Position numbers and translations under genes: made by a program. From Chara braunii (Eukaryota; Streptophyta; Charophyceae; Charales; Characeae), in the NCBI GenBank assembly GCA_003427395.1, contig BFEA01000012.1, positions 4,498,308 to 4,532,215 on the forward strand: a stretch of DNA of 33,908 nucleotides. The letters are read 5' to 3'. Of this stretch, positions 9,626 to 20,149 are shown in pieces. Each line of letters opens with the position of its first letter. The first letter of the stretch is position 1. Below the pieces are notes generated by a model. It was given only the letters and a program-made list of their open reading frames with translations. It was not told the DNA's origin and did no database searches.

Positions 9626-9931
9626 CGCGCTTGGGACCTCAGCCCCCTAAGATGTCGGCTCATGTGAGGGTCCGATAGAGGCGTAATACCGCACGTACCC
9701 CCCATGCTACAGCGAACGAGAAACGGCATCGACTGATCCACCTCTGCGATTGCAGCTGATCAGCTTTTGTACTGTGGACTGGTAGCTCGGCGGGGATACG
9801 CCCACCGACGGGAGGTGACAACTCCCGTAAGGTGGAGGTAAGTCGTGCCTCGCGTAGGCCCTATCCTGTCGTAGGGGCTCGCGAGAGGTATGGTTGGCGC
9901 ACTCGGCCGGAGTGGCTTGCGGAAGCTCCAT
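9626..9931 (+). repeat. Family R3, copy R3a, 5' part
   Basis: Homologous to 25836-26130 (same strand) and to 26290-26590 (inverted). Shared words include GGGACCTCAGCCCC, CTCTGCGATTGCA, AGCTCGGCGGGGATACGCCC and the hairpin CCCTA..TAGGG at 9859-9876. FB-3 interrupts the copy at 9932; it resumes at 10549. The minus-strand frame here is only partly in register with the frames in R3b and R3c. Confidence 0.7.
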
Positions 9932-10548
9932 GTATATTCGAGAGAAGGTTAACAACAGTCGTATTTTTCATCACCACTTCAGGACACCCTCCACCGGTTC
10001 AGGATGCAGCCTGCCTAAACAGGTGGTTTTCAGGGTCTTCGGACCTTTCACTACTTCAGGACCATTCAAGTCTGAAAATCCTGAATGGTCCTGAAATGGT
10101 GAAAGCTCCGAAGACCCTGAAAAACCACCTATTTAGGCAGGCTGCATCCTCAAGTGGTGAAGGGTGGTTTTCATGGTCTTTTGACCTTTCACCACTTAAG
10201 GACCAATCAGGATTTTCAAACTGCCCAAAACTCTCACTTGACCACTTCAGGACACCCTTCACCACTTCAGGATGCAGCCTGCCTAAACAAGTGGTTTTCA
10301 TGGTCTTCGGACCTCACACCACTTCAGGAACATTCAGGATTTTCAGACTGCCAAAAACTCTCACTTGACCACTTCAGGACACTCTTCACCACTTCAGGAT
10401 GCAACCTGCCTAAACAAGTGGTTTTCAGGGTCTGCGGACCTTTCACCACTTCAGGACCATTCAGGATTTTCAGACTGCCCAAAACTCTCACTTCAGAATT
10501 TTCGTTCCTGAATTTTCAGCTACCCGATAACCGCTTGTGGTATATTCG
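9932..10548. mobile_element. Foldback-type element FB-3 with 9-bp target duplication
   Basis: A 599-bp element at 9941-10539 is flanked by perfect GTATATTCG repeats (9932-9940, 10540-10548). It starts AGAGAAGGTTAACAACAGTC and ends near CCGCTTGTG. About 9996-10068 and 10083-10155 are imperfect reverse complements, so a long central hairpin can form; further direct copies of the GATGCAGCCTGCCTAAAC module follow. The exact duplication and the clean split of R3a make this a confident and relatively recent insertion. Overlapping frames of 166-178 codons across it are repeat translations. Confidence 0.85.
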
Positions 10549-10650
10549 CGACGAGGATGTATACCAACTCCTGCGTGACGAGGCCGGGAGGGTCCCACAC
10601 TGCCTTATGTGGTGCCGAACCGATGCGCTAAACACCGGCCTAACTCAGGG
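10549..10650 (+). repeat. Family R3, copy R3a, 3' part
   Basis: It resumes R3 after FB-3: GACGAGGCCGGGAGGGTCCC corresponds to GATGAGGCCGAGAGGGTCCC at about 26186-26205 in R3b. Removing FB-3 and one target duplication restores continuity with 9931. Confidence 0.65.
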
Positions 10651-12640
10651 ATAATTACGGACTAAGCGGATGTCTCTCCCAAATTTTTTGATGTTTTTCT
10701 TAAAAAGGATCGTGATTTGATCTCGTTCGACCGCGAGGTTACAAAAGCTTAGGACATGGATTGATTCTCAATCGGATAACTAACAACTGAAAGTGTCTCT
10801 GATTTCACTTTGATTTGCTTGTGCCTTACACTAATTAAGATTGATGGGTCATCGTAATTTTGTCTTTTGCTTTTTTAGCACAAACGCGCACTTAGTCATT
10901 TATCGATGCATAAGAGGGTGATGTTGTTAATCGACTTGGTAACAGAGTATTTGTGTGCTCATAATCATAATTTCTTACCTTCGGTTATTTTACCAAACTC
11001 AGGGTAATAAACTTTGTGCTCGACTTCGTTTGAAATCAATATGGTTGTTCGATCGATATTCGGGTTCGTCGAATGATCGAGGATGATAGAAATTGCGCCT
11101 CACCGTGCTTGTAATTAGTATGATTGTTCGTTCATATGGTAAAATGAGACGTATTAACTTAGATCGGAAATGATTTGCGGGAAAAAAAAAAAAAGAAGGG
11201 TGGGGTCAAGTTAATTTTGAGGAAACGGGGCATATACAATTCATTCGAACTTGCGGTCTGACTTAGATATTGAACGGATAGAACTACGGACTTTCTTCTA
11301 AAAATGCTTGCAAGGATTATGACAGGGTAAGCTGAAAATCTTGATAAGCTACTCGGGTATGAAAATCATGACTTTGGTAAAATCTTGATCAAATGCCTAA
11401 TTTGAAAGTGTATCGGGTTCTGATATTGTTTGCTTGAATCATACTACTAAGACCTGAAGAACCTACGGGATTGGGGGGCAAAGATTTCTCATAATACTTT
11501 CTTGAAAAAATTATTGCATTGTCATAATTTCGGTTTGAAAACACGCTTCAATCACAACTTCGAAAATGTGTGTCAAAGTGTAGAAAATTGTGAGGGTATA
11601 CAATCCAGCTTAACGACCCAGTGGGGATGCGTTGTATTCGAAAGACGTCAAAAGTATATTTAAAAAATGAAATCGTGACAATGCTCTAGTTACCCTTACT
11701 TTCTTCCCTCTTAGCTCGGACGATTAATTAATCAGATCATGGAACATAAAAAAAAAAAAAAAAAACTCAGGGTGTGCTGATATTTACAATTTTTTGCTTG
11801 AAATCCATTGGCAATTTGATGGTTGTCTGATAGGTAGATAATTTCGTGAGATTGAAAATGTTTCATAAACATTTGTTGAGGGATTTTAAAATATTGCAAA
11901 TTTGTCACAATACAACACCGAAATCTTTAAGGTCCTTATAATAAAAAATAAAAAATAAAAAATATTTATGAAAATAAATTTGAGGTCCACTTATTCCGTA
12001 ATTGATGTGGTTGTTCGATTGACTTAAGTTAATGGAAGCGACCAGTAATTGCTCTCGAAGCATTGCTGAAAGCATACCAAAATCTTGCAAACCTTCACAA
12101 ACAATGCTCCCTTAATCCACAAAAAAATTAGAATGATCAAACAACACCTACCCGAAGGTATGTCATCATTGTACCTTAAAGAACCTAGAAAACTACGAGG
12201 CTAAGAGAGAAGGATGATGAAAATTACCCCTCATTCCCAAGGGAATTGATTTTCACTTATAATGCATGATAATTATAGTTGACAAAGGAAAGACGATCGG
12301 CAGTAGGCTACTTCATACTAAGATCAATGAGTCGATAAACACCTCGCAAGTCATATGGAAACCGGACCAGTGACATGCAACAATAAACCCTAAAGAACCT
12401 AGGACTTTATGCATTCTTTATCATTGACTGCTTCTTTAGGCATCTTACCAAAATGGTGTTGATTGAACATATAGCGTTCATCTATATCATAACCCTATAA
12501 AAAGAAAAAGTTGTCAGTGGGTGATGCCTCAGCACAAAGGGGTGGGGATTGGTATTTCGACTCCACCGAATCATCTAACCATATGAGGAAAACAGTTGCT
12601 TTTAGCGAAGGTCGACAACGGCGGCGGATGCTTTACCAAC
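10651..12640. other. AT-rich sequence, no recognisable gene
   Basis: AT-rich DNA with poly(A) runs near 11180 and 11745-11765. A word resembling TATGGTTGTTCGATCGAT recurs near 11040, 11120 and 12005. No domain-bearing frame, RNA or element end was recognised. Confidence 0.45.
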
Positions 12641-12774
12641 CTCAATTTTTTTAAGTTAAGGCACTAACATGAGGATTGTCTAACTTCTCAATCAAACTAA
12701 GGTTGGAGCATTGGGTCTGAAGGTGTGGGCACCAATCATCGGCGTTCCAAAAAACGAGGTCACGGATCGATAAA

Positions 12775-12960
12775 AAACAAAGGAAGGGGCAGGGGGGGGG
12801 AAAGGAAGAGGAAAGCGGGGAGAATGCGGAAAGGCGAACGGGATTGCAAGAAAGACAAGTAATTTCAACCCTCAAGGTTTTTCAAAAAAAAAAAGTGGGG
12901 GGAAAAGAGAGGGGAAGGAGGAAAGAATGGTGTGAGAAAGAAGAGGAGAAGATTATCACC
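12775..12960 (+). repeat. Homopurine-rich tracts
   Basis: Two long plus-strand A/G-only stretches (about 12775-12830 and 12885-12955) include G8-G9 runs. They generate open frames rich in K/R/E/G on one strand and F/P/L/S on the other, which explains the overlapping frames at 12844-13251. Such tracts can form triplex DNA or G-quadruplexes. Confidence 0.6.
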
Positions 12961-13079
12961 CCGAGCGCATATTGGAAATACGTCGAGCAAAGCAGATGCA
13001 AGCAGGGAGAGGAAAAACAAGTACGTGTCCTCCTCCAGATAACACATCTTCAAAGGAAAGGACACATCGCGACAACTTT

Positions 13080-15420
13080 CTGAGCAAATGACAAATCGAG
13101 AAATGTCAAGGGCATGGTAAGATATTATTTCAGTAGATCCCACCTTTACAATTTTTAGCAAGTAGATAATATCAGTTTGGTTTACGATAACCCTCAAAGC
13201 AACATTTCTCATCTGATCAAGGAAGGGTTGAAAAATCTCATACTCATCCAAGGTAGAGAAAATTTGTTTTGAGACTCACAAAGTTCCCTCAGTTTTTTTT
13301 TTTTTTTTTTGTCTTTTATAACCCCAATCGTTAGTTGCTAAATTGAACCTGACATTATCACTCACGAACTTGTAAGGTATTAAGGAGGGGGTCCAAAATC
13401 TTAAATTGATGTTAAAAGGTAACAAGGAATATAGACTTTAGTCTTACACTTATGTCTTTTTTTTTTCTTTTTCTTTACCCATGATAGCAATGACATCTAT
13501 AAGAGACATCCAATCCCTTCGATCCTCAAAGTTGTTAATGGTTAAAAAGTTAGGAAGTCTCTCAAATTGCATTACTTGCAATCTCCAAGTCACTCTCCTC
13601 TGAAACTTCCCAAGCCACTATGTTATCCTTATAAGATTTATGTAGGTTCCTCTCAAACATTCCAAGTAATTAGTTTCTTTGTATAACTTTGCAAGAGTAT
13701 AAATTATCACATTTAGACAGTTAGTTTTGAGGAATTTAATCGCAAGAATATAAAATATTATATGATATCTTTTGCAGATTCTGTGTCTCTCGATTACAAA
13801 AGGATTGTTATCTCAGTTACTTTATTAAACCAACCTCTTACAGTTATCACTGTTCGTATTAAAATAAATTCTTAATCATCAAGATTTTCAATCATCACCG
13901 GTTGTTCAATAATTAATGAATCCAAGATGTCAAAACGATGCTTAAAGGAATCAAAGATTAAAGACTTTAGTTTCAGAACCAAAATTCTGTTTTTTGCTTC
14001 TCCCACTTCAGTTATTACTTCTAAAAAAGGCATACAATCTCTTCTATCATCAAAGTCGTTCATGGTTTGGAAATTAGGCAACCTGTCAAATTATTTGATC
14101 CGTGATCCCCATGTTACCTTTTTGTTCAACTTTTTCGTTAAACTTCTTACGCTTATGACATAGTCATCAACTCCTCTTCAACATTCTAAATAATATGCAC
14201 CCTCTTTCAGTTTAGAAGGAACATATATTATTACATCATATTCATTAGTCTTGGTAAATTTGACCATAGGAATATACAGTGTCATGTGACCCTTCTTGCA
14301 AACAACGTACCTTAAGGTTTAAAAAAAATTATCAACCCCTACTACTTTATTCAACCGACCTCTCATAATTGATATCTTTGTAATTGACATGAAGTCTCAA
14401 GATCTTTGTGATCTCTTCACCTTTCAAACAAAATCCACCATACTCGCATTAGAAGATGAAATCCCTTTAGAGGAGAAAAAAGTATCATTGAGAAAGGTTT
14501 AACATGAATACTCCAGGTAAAGCTTTTTTTTTTTTTTTCAAGCCTTATACTTTCTTTTAACACCTATTAGCATCACGTTCCCAACATATGCCATATTCAC
14601 AGCTTCCAAGTATTTCTTGAGATACATATATTATGACATCATACTCATTGAGCTCAATGAAATGAAAAGTCAAGACATACAAGCTTTTGTATTCTTATCC
14701 ACTTTCCTCAGTGCTTCATACTTCACCACTTCATAAGGGAATACTTATTTTTCCCCCAATGAAGTTATAAAATTCAGCAGTGTCTAGGTCTCCTCCTCAC
14801 TCAATCTTTCATTTGTTCTTCCTGATCGTACCAAATAGTCACTCTCAGCGTTGTACTCATCAGTGTCCTTAAAACCTTTTGACTCTCAAGACAAAGTTCA
14901 TAATGACTGCCTAATTGTCCCTTTCAAGTTAATGTCACTCAGAGGAGTAAAAAATTCTTCAAAGGTAGTAACATGAGTGGATGAGGAGTAAAAAATCTTT
15001 TAAAAGTGGTAGCATGAGTAGATAATGCAAACTATTTTTCTCTTTCTTAATCCTTTCCTTCTCTTTCATTTCTACATCTTCAACAAAGCTCCAACACCTT
15101 CCATAAATAAATTTTGAACTTCTTTCTTTAGGGATATATGTCCTGAGACTGTACTCATAAAGCTTAAGAAAACAACAAGTCAAAATATATAATAGTCCTC
15201 CCCCTCATCCGTTCTCTATACTGCATACTTGACGACCTTATATAAGATTACTTCTCTCTTACTTAAGGAATTTAATGATTTCAATAAACTTTCAGTCTTT
15301 TATTTATTTGGTCATGAAACTCTTTCAAATTATGACCTTCGGTGTTTAATTTCCTCCGCAGATACTTTTGTTGATCTCATGGTAATCTATGCAGTTCATC
15401 TCTCTTCAATACCATATTAA
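13080..15420 (-). pseudogene. Decayed array of related protein modules
   Basis: Minus-strand translation gives related segments repeated every 400-530 bp. The pattern is an EYDVIIYVP-like string, then YYLEC or YGRCW, then VTWGSRI, then LPNFQTMNDFDDRRD. The last motif is seen as LPNFQTMNDFDDRRDCM near 14040-14085 and LPNFLTINNFEDRRDWM near 13515-13565. EYDVIIY-like strings lie near 14245 and 14640, with weaker forms near 13712 and 15140. Stops and frame changes occur between and within segments. Retained protein similarity between diverged DNA copies argues that this once encoded a multi-module protein. I do not recognise the family, and exon borders cannot be set. Confidence 0.5.
13872..14081 (-). 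pseudogene. Best-preserved module of the decayed array
   Basis: An open segment of 69 codons starting MPNFQTMNDFDDRRD and ending in an acidic IENLDD tail before a stop. The coding similarity continues upstream past the apparent start (FDRLPNFQ, and further up EYDVIIYVPSKLKEGAYY, with stops between), so the methionine is not a real start. There is no known domain, signal peptide or membrane segment. Confidence 0.4.
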
Positions 15421-15429
15421 TGACAAAGA

Positions 15430-16620
15430 ATCAGATGCTCTCATCACAATAATTACCAAGACGAGGAGGAATAGACACCAAGTCACAGGTCACTGACATC
15501 AAACTTCATTCCACTTTCTTCTTCAGTCTAATCAAGTTTCCCATCGCATCATAGATGAATTGAATGACAATATCATAACCAATTGAAGGTTATATCATCA
15601 TTGCATTTTTCTTTCTTGACATAGGGACGAATGCCATCGATGTCGCCTTCCAAAAAGTGTACCAGCCTGAGCACCACACAAATTGTTGGATTGCCTGAGT
15701 GATAGGTCTAACAATGCTTGCACTGATAATAAAAATATATTCCTGATGGTGAACTTTTAAAGTTCATTCAGTGCATCTCTAACCAACATTTATGATAAAA
15801 AAGTTTTTTGCTTTAAACTAACTCTTTTATTTTTCAGTTTTCAAAGATATCAATATCTCATAGACATACATTTGATTAAGTTTAATTCTCTTAATGAAAT
15901 AATATCAATCTACTTCTCCAAGTTCAATATAGCACCTCACATGACAAAAGATTAAACACAATTAGTAACTCTTGCTTTCATGATCTTTGACTGAATGAAA
16001 ATAGAATGATAAATCTGATAATTAAAAGATTGTCAATAGTTCTTATGTCCTAACCAAAGCTCAAAGACTGGTGTTAACCCAGACTCGTGCTAGACATATA
16101 AATTTTTTATTTTCCAATTAACAACATTATTTTTATCACACTTTTTCTCATTCAGACCATTTATGGTGACCGGAAAGACAATAGGTCGTCACGCAGGATT
16201 TTTATGATTTTTGCAATAAATAAATAAAATTATTAATTCAAATCGCTTCCTGTTGTGTGCGTCCGGCTTTGGGCAAAACTCATCGATTACGGTCTATGTC
16301 GGTCCCCTGTCTTAATAGGAAGCCTTAATTAATTTGGTTCAGAACAATAATGATCATGCAAATAAATAAAATTAAAATCAAATACATCATATGCATATCA
16401 TAATTTTCAATTAAAAAATTTGAGAACTGACAAAACCATCAAAGAACATAACATCAAGTAGTGTCAATAAAGACAAATCAACACTGACCGACTCAATGCA
16501 AAAACAAGGTGGATGAAGGAAGGTGAAAGATCACAATAGTCTAAAGAGTACAACGTGAAAGACATGAGCGGCATTATAAGTTTCAACTCTCACTCCTTAC
16601 TACTCTCGGTCTCATCCTCA
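15430..16620. other. AT-rich sequence, no recognisable gene
   Basis: AT-rich with short runs. A less AT-rich patch at about 16160-16320 has no recognisable RNA or repeat. It separates the two decayed minus-strand coding segments; whether they belong to one gene cannot be told. Confidence 0.4.
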
Positions 16621-16623
16621 ATC

Positions 16624-17150
16624 TCAGTCTCTTATGGCGTCGAATATCATGCCTCTGTATCTCTTAAGGTGGTGACATAGGAATGAACTGTTACCTAAGA
16701 CCATCGACATCTGAGAAATGTAAGTCGAAAAAGCAAGGAGCTTAACGTCTCTCCATGCACAGTACTCCTCTCATACTGAAGGAATATATGACATAGAGAA
16801 GATCCCTCTTCTCAAATTACCAAACCCATATGATTTTGTCAATGCTTCAATGTCTCGCTCGATTGAATAGATGTACTTCTTTGCTAAGTCCACGAAGATT
16901 CTCTAGTAAGAATCATCACAACTACTGAACGAAATAAGAGGACTTAGATAAACTGCATACTACTTAGGACCGAGGCACTTCTCCTTTTCAGACTCAAGGT
17001 TAACAACACGTTCATTAAGATAAGTTGCAGCAACAGTCAACATTGAGTCAAAGCATTCATGAGTCTCCTTTCCTCTCTTGATGTAGGTCTCATATCGTAC
17101 ACTGATGTTTGAATGAATTGGGTAAGAACCAGTATTGTCAGGCAGGGATC
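16624..17150 (-). pseudogene. Broken reading frame of unknown family
   Basis: One minus-strand frame runs about 175 codons and is interrupted by in-frame stops after LGPK (TAG), after DDSY (TAG) and after YIPSV (TGA), ending at a TGA at 16626-16624. Between stops the translation looks protein-like, for example YETYIKRGKETHECFDSML, FVDLAKKYIYSIERDIEAL and EEYCAWRDVKLLAFSTYIS. The frame itself is kept throughout. I recognise no domain. It may be a pseudogene, or part of the same former gene as the module array downstream on this strand. Its upstream end abuts the C-rich tract. Confidence 0.5.
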
Positions 17151-17192
17151 CTCGGGGGCCGAGATGCGGTGGGGGTTGCGGGGACCCCTGGA

Positions 17193-17395
17193 ACCCGCCC
17201 CCGCCCATCCCCCCCCCCCCCTTGCCCAACCCTGTCACCCCTGCCCTCATCCCTTCAGCCCCGCCCCCATCCCTTCACCCCCGCCTCCATCCCTTCACCC
17301 CCGCCCCCATCCCTTCACCCCCGCACACCGGCCCCTGAACCTCCGCCCCCGCCCCCGACTACGCCCCCGTTCCCACGCCCCACCACGACCCAACT
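17193..17395 (+). repeat. C-rich minisatellite with 20-bp units
   Basis: Four head-to-tail 20-bp units of the type CCGCCCCCATCCCTTCACCC occupy 17241-17320 within a longer C-rich tract including C12 near 17209-17220. The proline-rich frames across it on the plus strand are compositional. The minus strand has many G-runs that could form G-quadruplexes. It ends at the start of A3. Confidence 0.85.
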
Positions 17396-18705
17396 GTCAG
17401 CTTGAATACCCTTACAAGGGTACCTGCCCTTGTTTTTACAAGTGACAGAGATGAGACTTGGATTGAAGATTGGAACCTTTGAATACGTGTGGTCGGTTTT
17501 CCGATGGTCAACGGTGTGGTTAAATAGTACGACAAAGCAGAGAGTGTGTGGACGCGCAAATTCCAGGTGCGAGTGAATTCTTTTTGATATGTCGTAAACC
17601 GACATTTGTTTTGCTGGAAATGTTTACTTTGATAAAATTAGGATTAAACGATCTCTTCGTTTAGTTGGTATGTCTGTTTGTGAGGTGTATGCATGCGAGG
17701 AAACGAAATTGCAGTAGCCAGCGTTAGGTTTGAGTACTGGTGCCACGGTTAAAAGTAATTACCTTGGCTTTTATTTAATGCGATGTTGGAGCCTGCGTAG
17801 TACGTAGTGCAATAGGGCGCCTCATTGTGTTTTGCCCGCCAATAAGAAATCTTCCGCAGTTCTGGTGACGGCGTGCATAAACAGATTCCAGCATAGACAA
17901 GGGTCGAGTTTTCGTCATTAAAATAGTGAAAGTGCAGTTCTGAAAAGGTGACCACGTGTGGGGGTCAGGGCCGACAATGGGGCGACCCTTGTGTGGAAAA
18001 AAGGTGCGTGCGATAAACGGGTTGAGGTAGTAAAGGTACGACTTTGGAAGGTGGCTTCTTGTGTGAGCCTGGAGCAACGATGGTGTGACTTTGTGTGATA
18101 GGTGGTATGTGTGATGATTATGGGTAAAACCAGGCCTCCGTGCAGCAAAAGTGGGAGCACGACGACTATAGCTCAACCGGCAGGCCAAAGGTTTGGACTG
18201 GGGGAGTCTTATAATGAAGACAAGTTCCCTTTATACTTTACGACCTTGGACTTTCGACTTGTTGACATGGGGATCGAGGTCAACAGGCGCCGTCGAATGA
18301 GCGATGGAGCAGCTTGAAGAGAACCAAGGGGTTGAAGGTCTGGCGGGACTATCCCTCTTGTTTTGATGTTGACCCCGACCTTTGGGTCAAATTGGATGGA
18401 CCCACGAGATGCGTACAGTCTCTCCCTCTCTCCTCCGTTGTCCCGACCTTTTTTATTTAAAAGTTTCATTTTTGTGACCGAATCAATACCAGTACCGGTG
18501 TCGGTTCTGGAACCGGTGATGAAACTAACAGGACCGACTCAATTGCTACACTGCACCTGAACTATCAAAATACAGACCTAAGTTTGGATTTCACTATAAG
18601 CAAATGAGTAAACGAGTCTCAGTCCTTCGGGACATCCGTTAAAATTTGAGCGATATAGAGGAGATAAGCATTGCCCTTGTGCAAGGGTGGCGTGCCTGAA
18701 TCAGA
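17395..18705 (+). repeat. Composite repeat family A, copy A3
   Basis: It starts TGTCAGCTTGAATACCC (palindrome 17407-17422), has a weak tRNA-like segment at about 18235-18293, and ends with a U6-like segment from 18622. No LSU rRNA piece was seen, so A3 either lost it or predates it. A4 begins about 180 bp after the U6-like part, in the same orientation. Confidence 0.65.
18622..18705 (+). pseudogene. U6 snRNA-like sequence in A3
   Basis: GTCCTTCGGGACATCCGTTA followed by AAATTTGAGCGATATAGAGG corresponds to the U6 5' stem-loop and the region before the ACAGAGA box. The central ATTAGCATGGCCCCTGCGCA part is diverged (GATAAGCATTGCCCTTGTGC). The ACAGAGA hexamer reads ATAGAGG. There is no oligo-T terminator or U6-type upstream promoter, so it is a pseudogene. 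Confidence 0.7.
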
Positions 18706-19389
18706 GCAGGATCCATATTTTGGTCACCACGATTGCCTCGCTCCCCTCCTTGATCCTGGTCGGCTCCAAATGTACTCGAGTGTTGGAATAGACTACGTAT
18801 GTAGTTAGGGGCATTATTGAGACGAGTAGGCCCGATGATATCGGGGCGATGTTGCTTACTATGAGTACGTGAGGTACTCTGGTACGTTGTCGGTGTGAAT
18901 ACCCTTATAAGGGTATCCTCCTTGTTTTTTGCAAGAAACAAAAAATAAGTTTGGTTTAAAATTTGAGTACACCGCGCAAGTCGAGGTTGTGTTTCAATTA
19001 CGCTGACTAAGTGGCTGACTAGGAATAGAGAGTGTGTGAGCGCGCAGACTTAAGACGCGCGAGATCTCTCTTTTCTGATGATTGTGAAGCCAGCATGGTT
19101 ACCAACCAAAATGTTTGTTTTTTATTTAAATTAGGATTGCAAGATTTCATCTTTTTATTGGTACGTTTAACCGCGGCATGTGCGCTCGTACAGAGGACGA
19201 CATTGACGAAAATGCGACTTTGAGTAAAGTCAGAGTATGCGAAGGAATAGGTGTGCGGAAGGCGTGGAGCTTGGCGGCCGTGGATTTAGTGGATAAGTCG
19301 AGGTATGGCTTTGATACGTTTCAATAGGCCCTCGCGCCTTATGATACCCAGTTATATAGTTTGCCGCTAGTGGTAGGCTTAGCCTTGGG

Positions 19390-19460
19390 CCTAACATTAT
19401 TGGTTATGGTGTCGGACTTTCATCTGGGAGATTCAGGGATTGAGGCCAATAGGCGACGAC
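19390..19460 (+). pseudogene. tRNA-Glu-like segment in A4
   Basis: It reads TATTGGTTATGGTGTCGGAC, then TTTCATCTGGGAGATTCAGG and GATTGAGGCC. The layout is as in A2, with a diverged box B. It is a tRNA-derived relic. Confidence 0.5.
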
Positions 19461-19691
19461 GCAGGATATAACGGATCAGCGTGAAGGGACCGAGGGGTTG
19501 AGGAGCCTTCGAGGTGATCCCGCATGGTTTTGGCTGACCTACAGGGCCGAGGTTGCCCTTCATTTTTCATCCGGCTATTTGCCTATACTGTGGGGATTAT
19601 TAATTTTTATTATATTAATGTTATTTGTTGTTTATCTTCTTTAAAGCAAGGCGTGGTGCCGTGTTTTAGGGGCGCCCAACCTGATCATCCA

Positions 19692-19752
19692 CGATCTGCT
19701 GTGAGAGATTTGAGTGTGAGCATGCTGCTGGGGCCCAAAAGATGGTGGACTA
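19692..19752 (+). pseudogene. LSU rRNA fragment, sense, in A4
   Basis: GATCTGCTGTGAGAG, then TTTGAGTGTGAGCATG and GGGGCCCAAAAGATGGTGGA match the conserved nuclear LSU stretch around TTCGAGTGTGAGCATGCC and GGGACCCGAAAGATGGTGAA. It stops soon after the ACTAT word. It is followed about 50 bp later by an LSU piece in opposite orientation. Confidence 0.75.
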
Positions 19753-19803
19753 TTGCCCGGGGCACTACAGGGAGACCGCAGCAAACGCTGTGGCAAGCTG
19801 CAG

Positions 19804-19965
19804 GTCACATGGAACCCTTCTCCACATCGGTCTTCGAAGTTCTCAGTTGAGTGTCTACTACTACCACCGAGATTTGCGTCGAGACCCGCTTCGCCAAAAT
19901 GCGCGTTACAGGTTTCAAGTTGCGGCAGATCGCACCCGCGACTCCGTGAATCGCCTATATGTGTG
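19804..19965 (-). pseudogene. LSU rRNA fragment, antisense, in A4
   Basis: The plus strand shows the complement of LSU rRNA: GTCACATGGAACCCTTCTCC, GTCTTCGAAGTTCTCA, TACTACTACCACCGAGATTT and then a GCGTTACAGGTTTCAAG word. This corresponds to the conserved segment that includes GATCTTGGTGGTAGTAGC, read backwards. Copies A1 and A5 carry the same antisense arrangement. Confidence 0.75.
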
Positions 19966-20149
19966 TGAGCATGTCTAGCGTGGCTGGCCCAGAACACTCA
20001 GGCAAGGGGGTCTGAGACTGGTATCGGTGATTGTACCAGTCTTCCCAGCCCAATTGGTATGCCCATGGGCAGTAAAAAACAGAAACGGAGCTTAGACCAG
20101 GAGGTTGCCTAGCCTCCAGGAAGCGCCATGGGGCATGGGCCCACGTGAA

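Noticed and set aside
9832-10654. Overlapping 166-178 codon plus-strand frames
   Set aside because: They translate FB-3 repeat modules in different frames and change when modules are inverted.
12865-13251. 128-codon minus-strand frame as an intact gene
   Set aside because: Its N-terminal part may belong to the decayed module array, but the rest is the translation of the homopurine tract.
17109-17445. Proline-rich protein frames
   Set aside because: Produced by the C-rich minisatellite; three frames are open at once.
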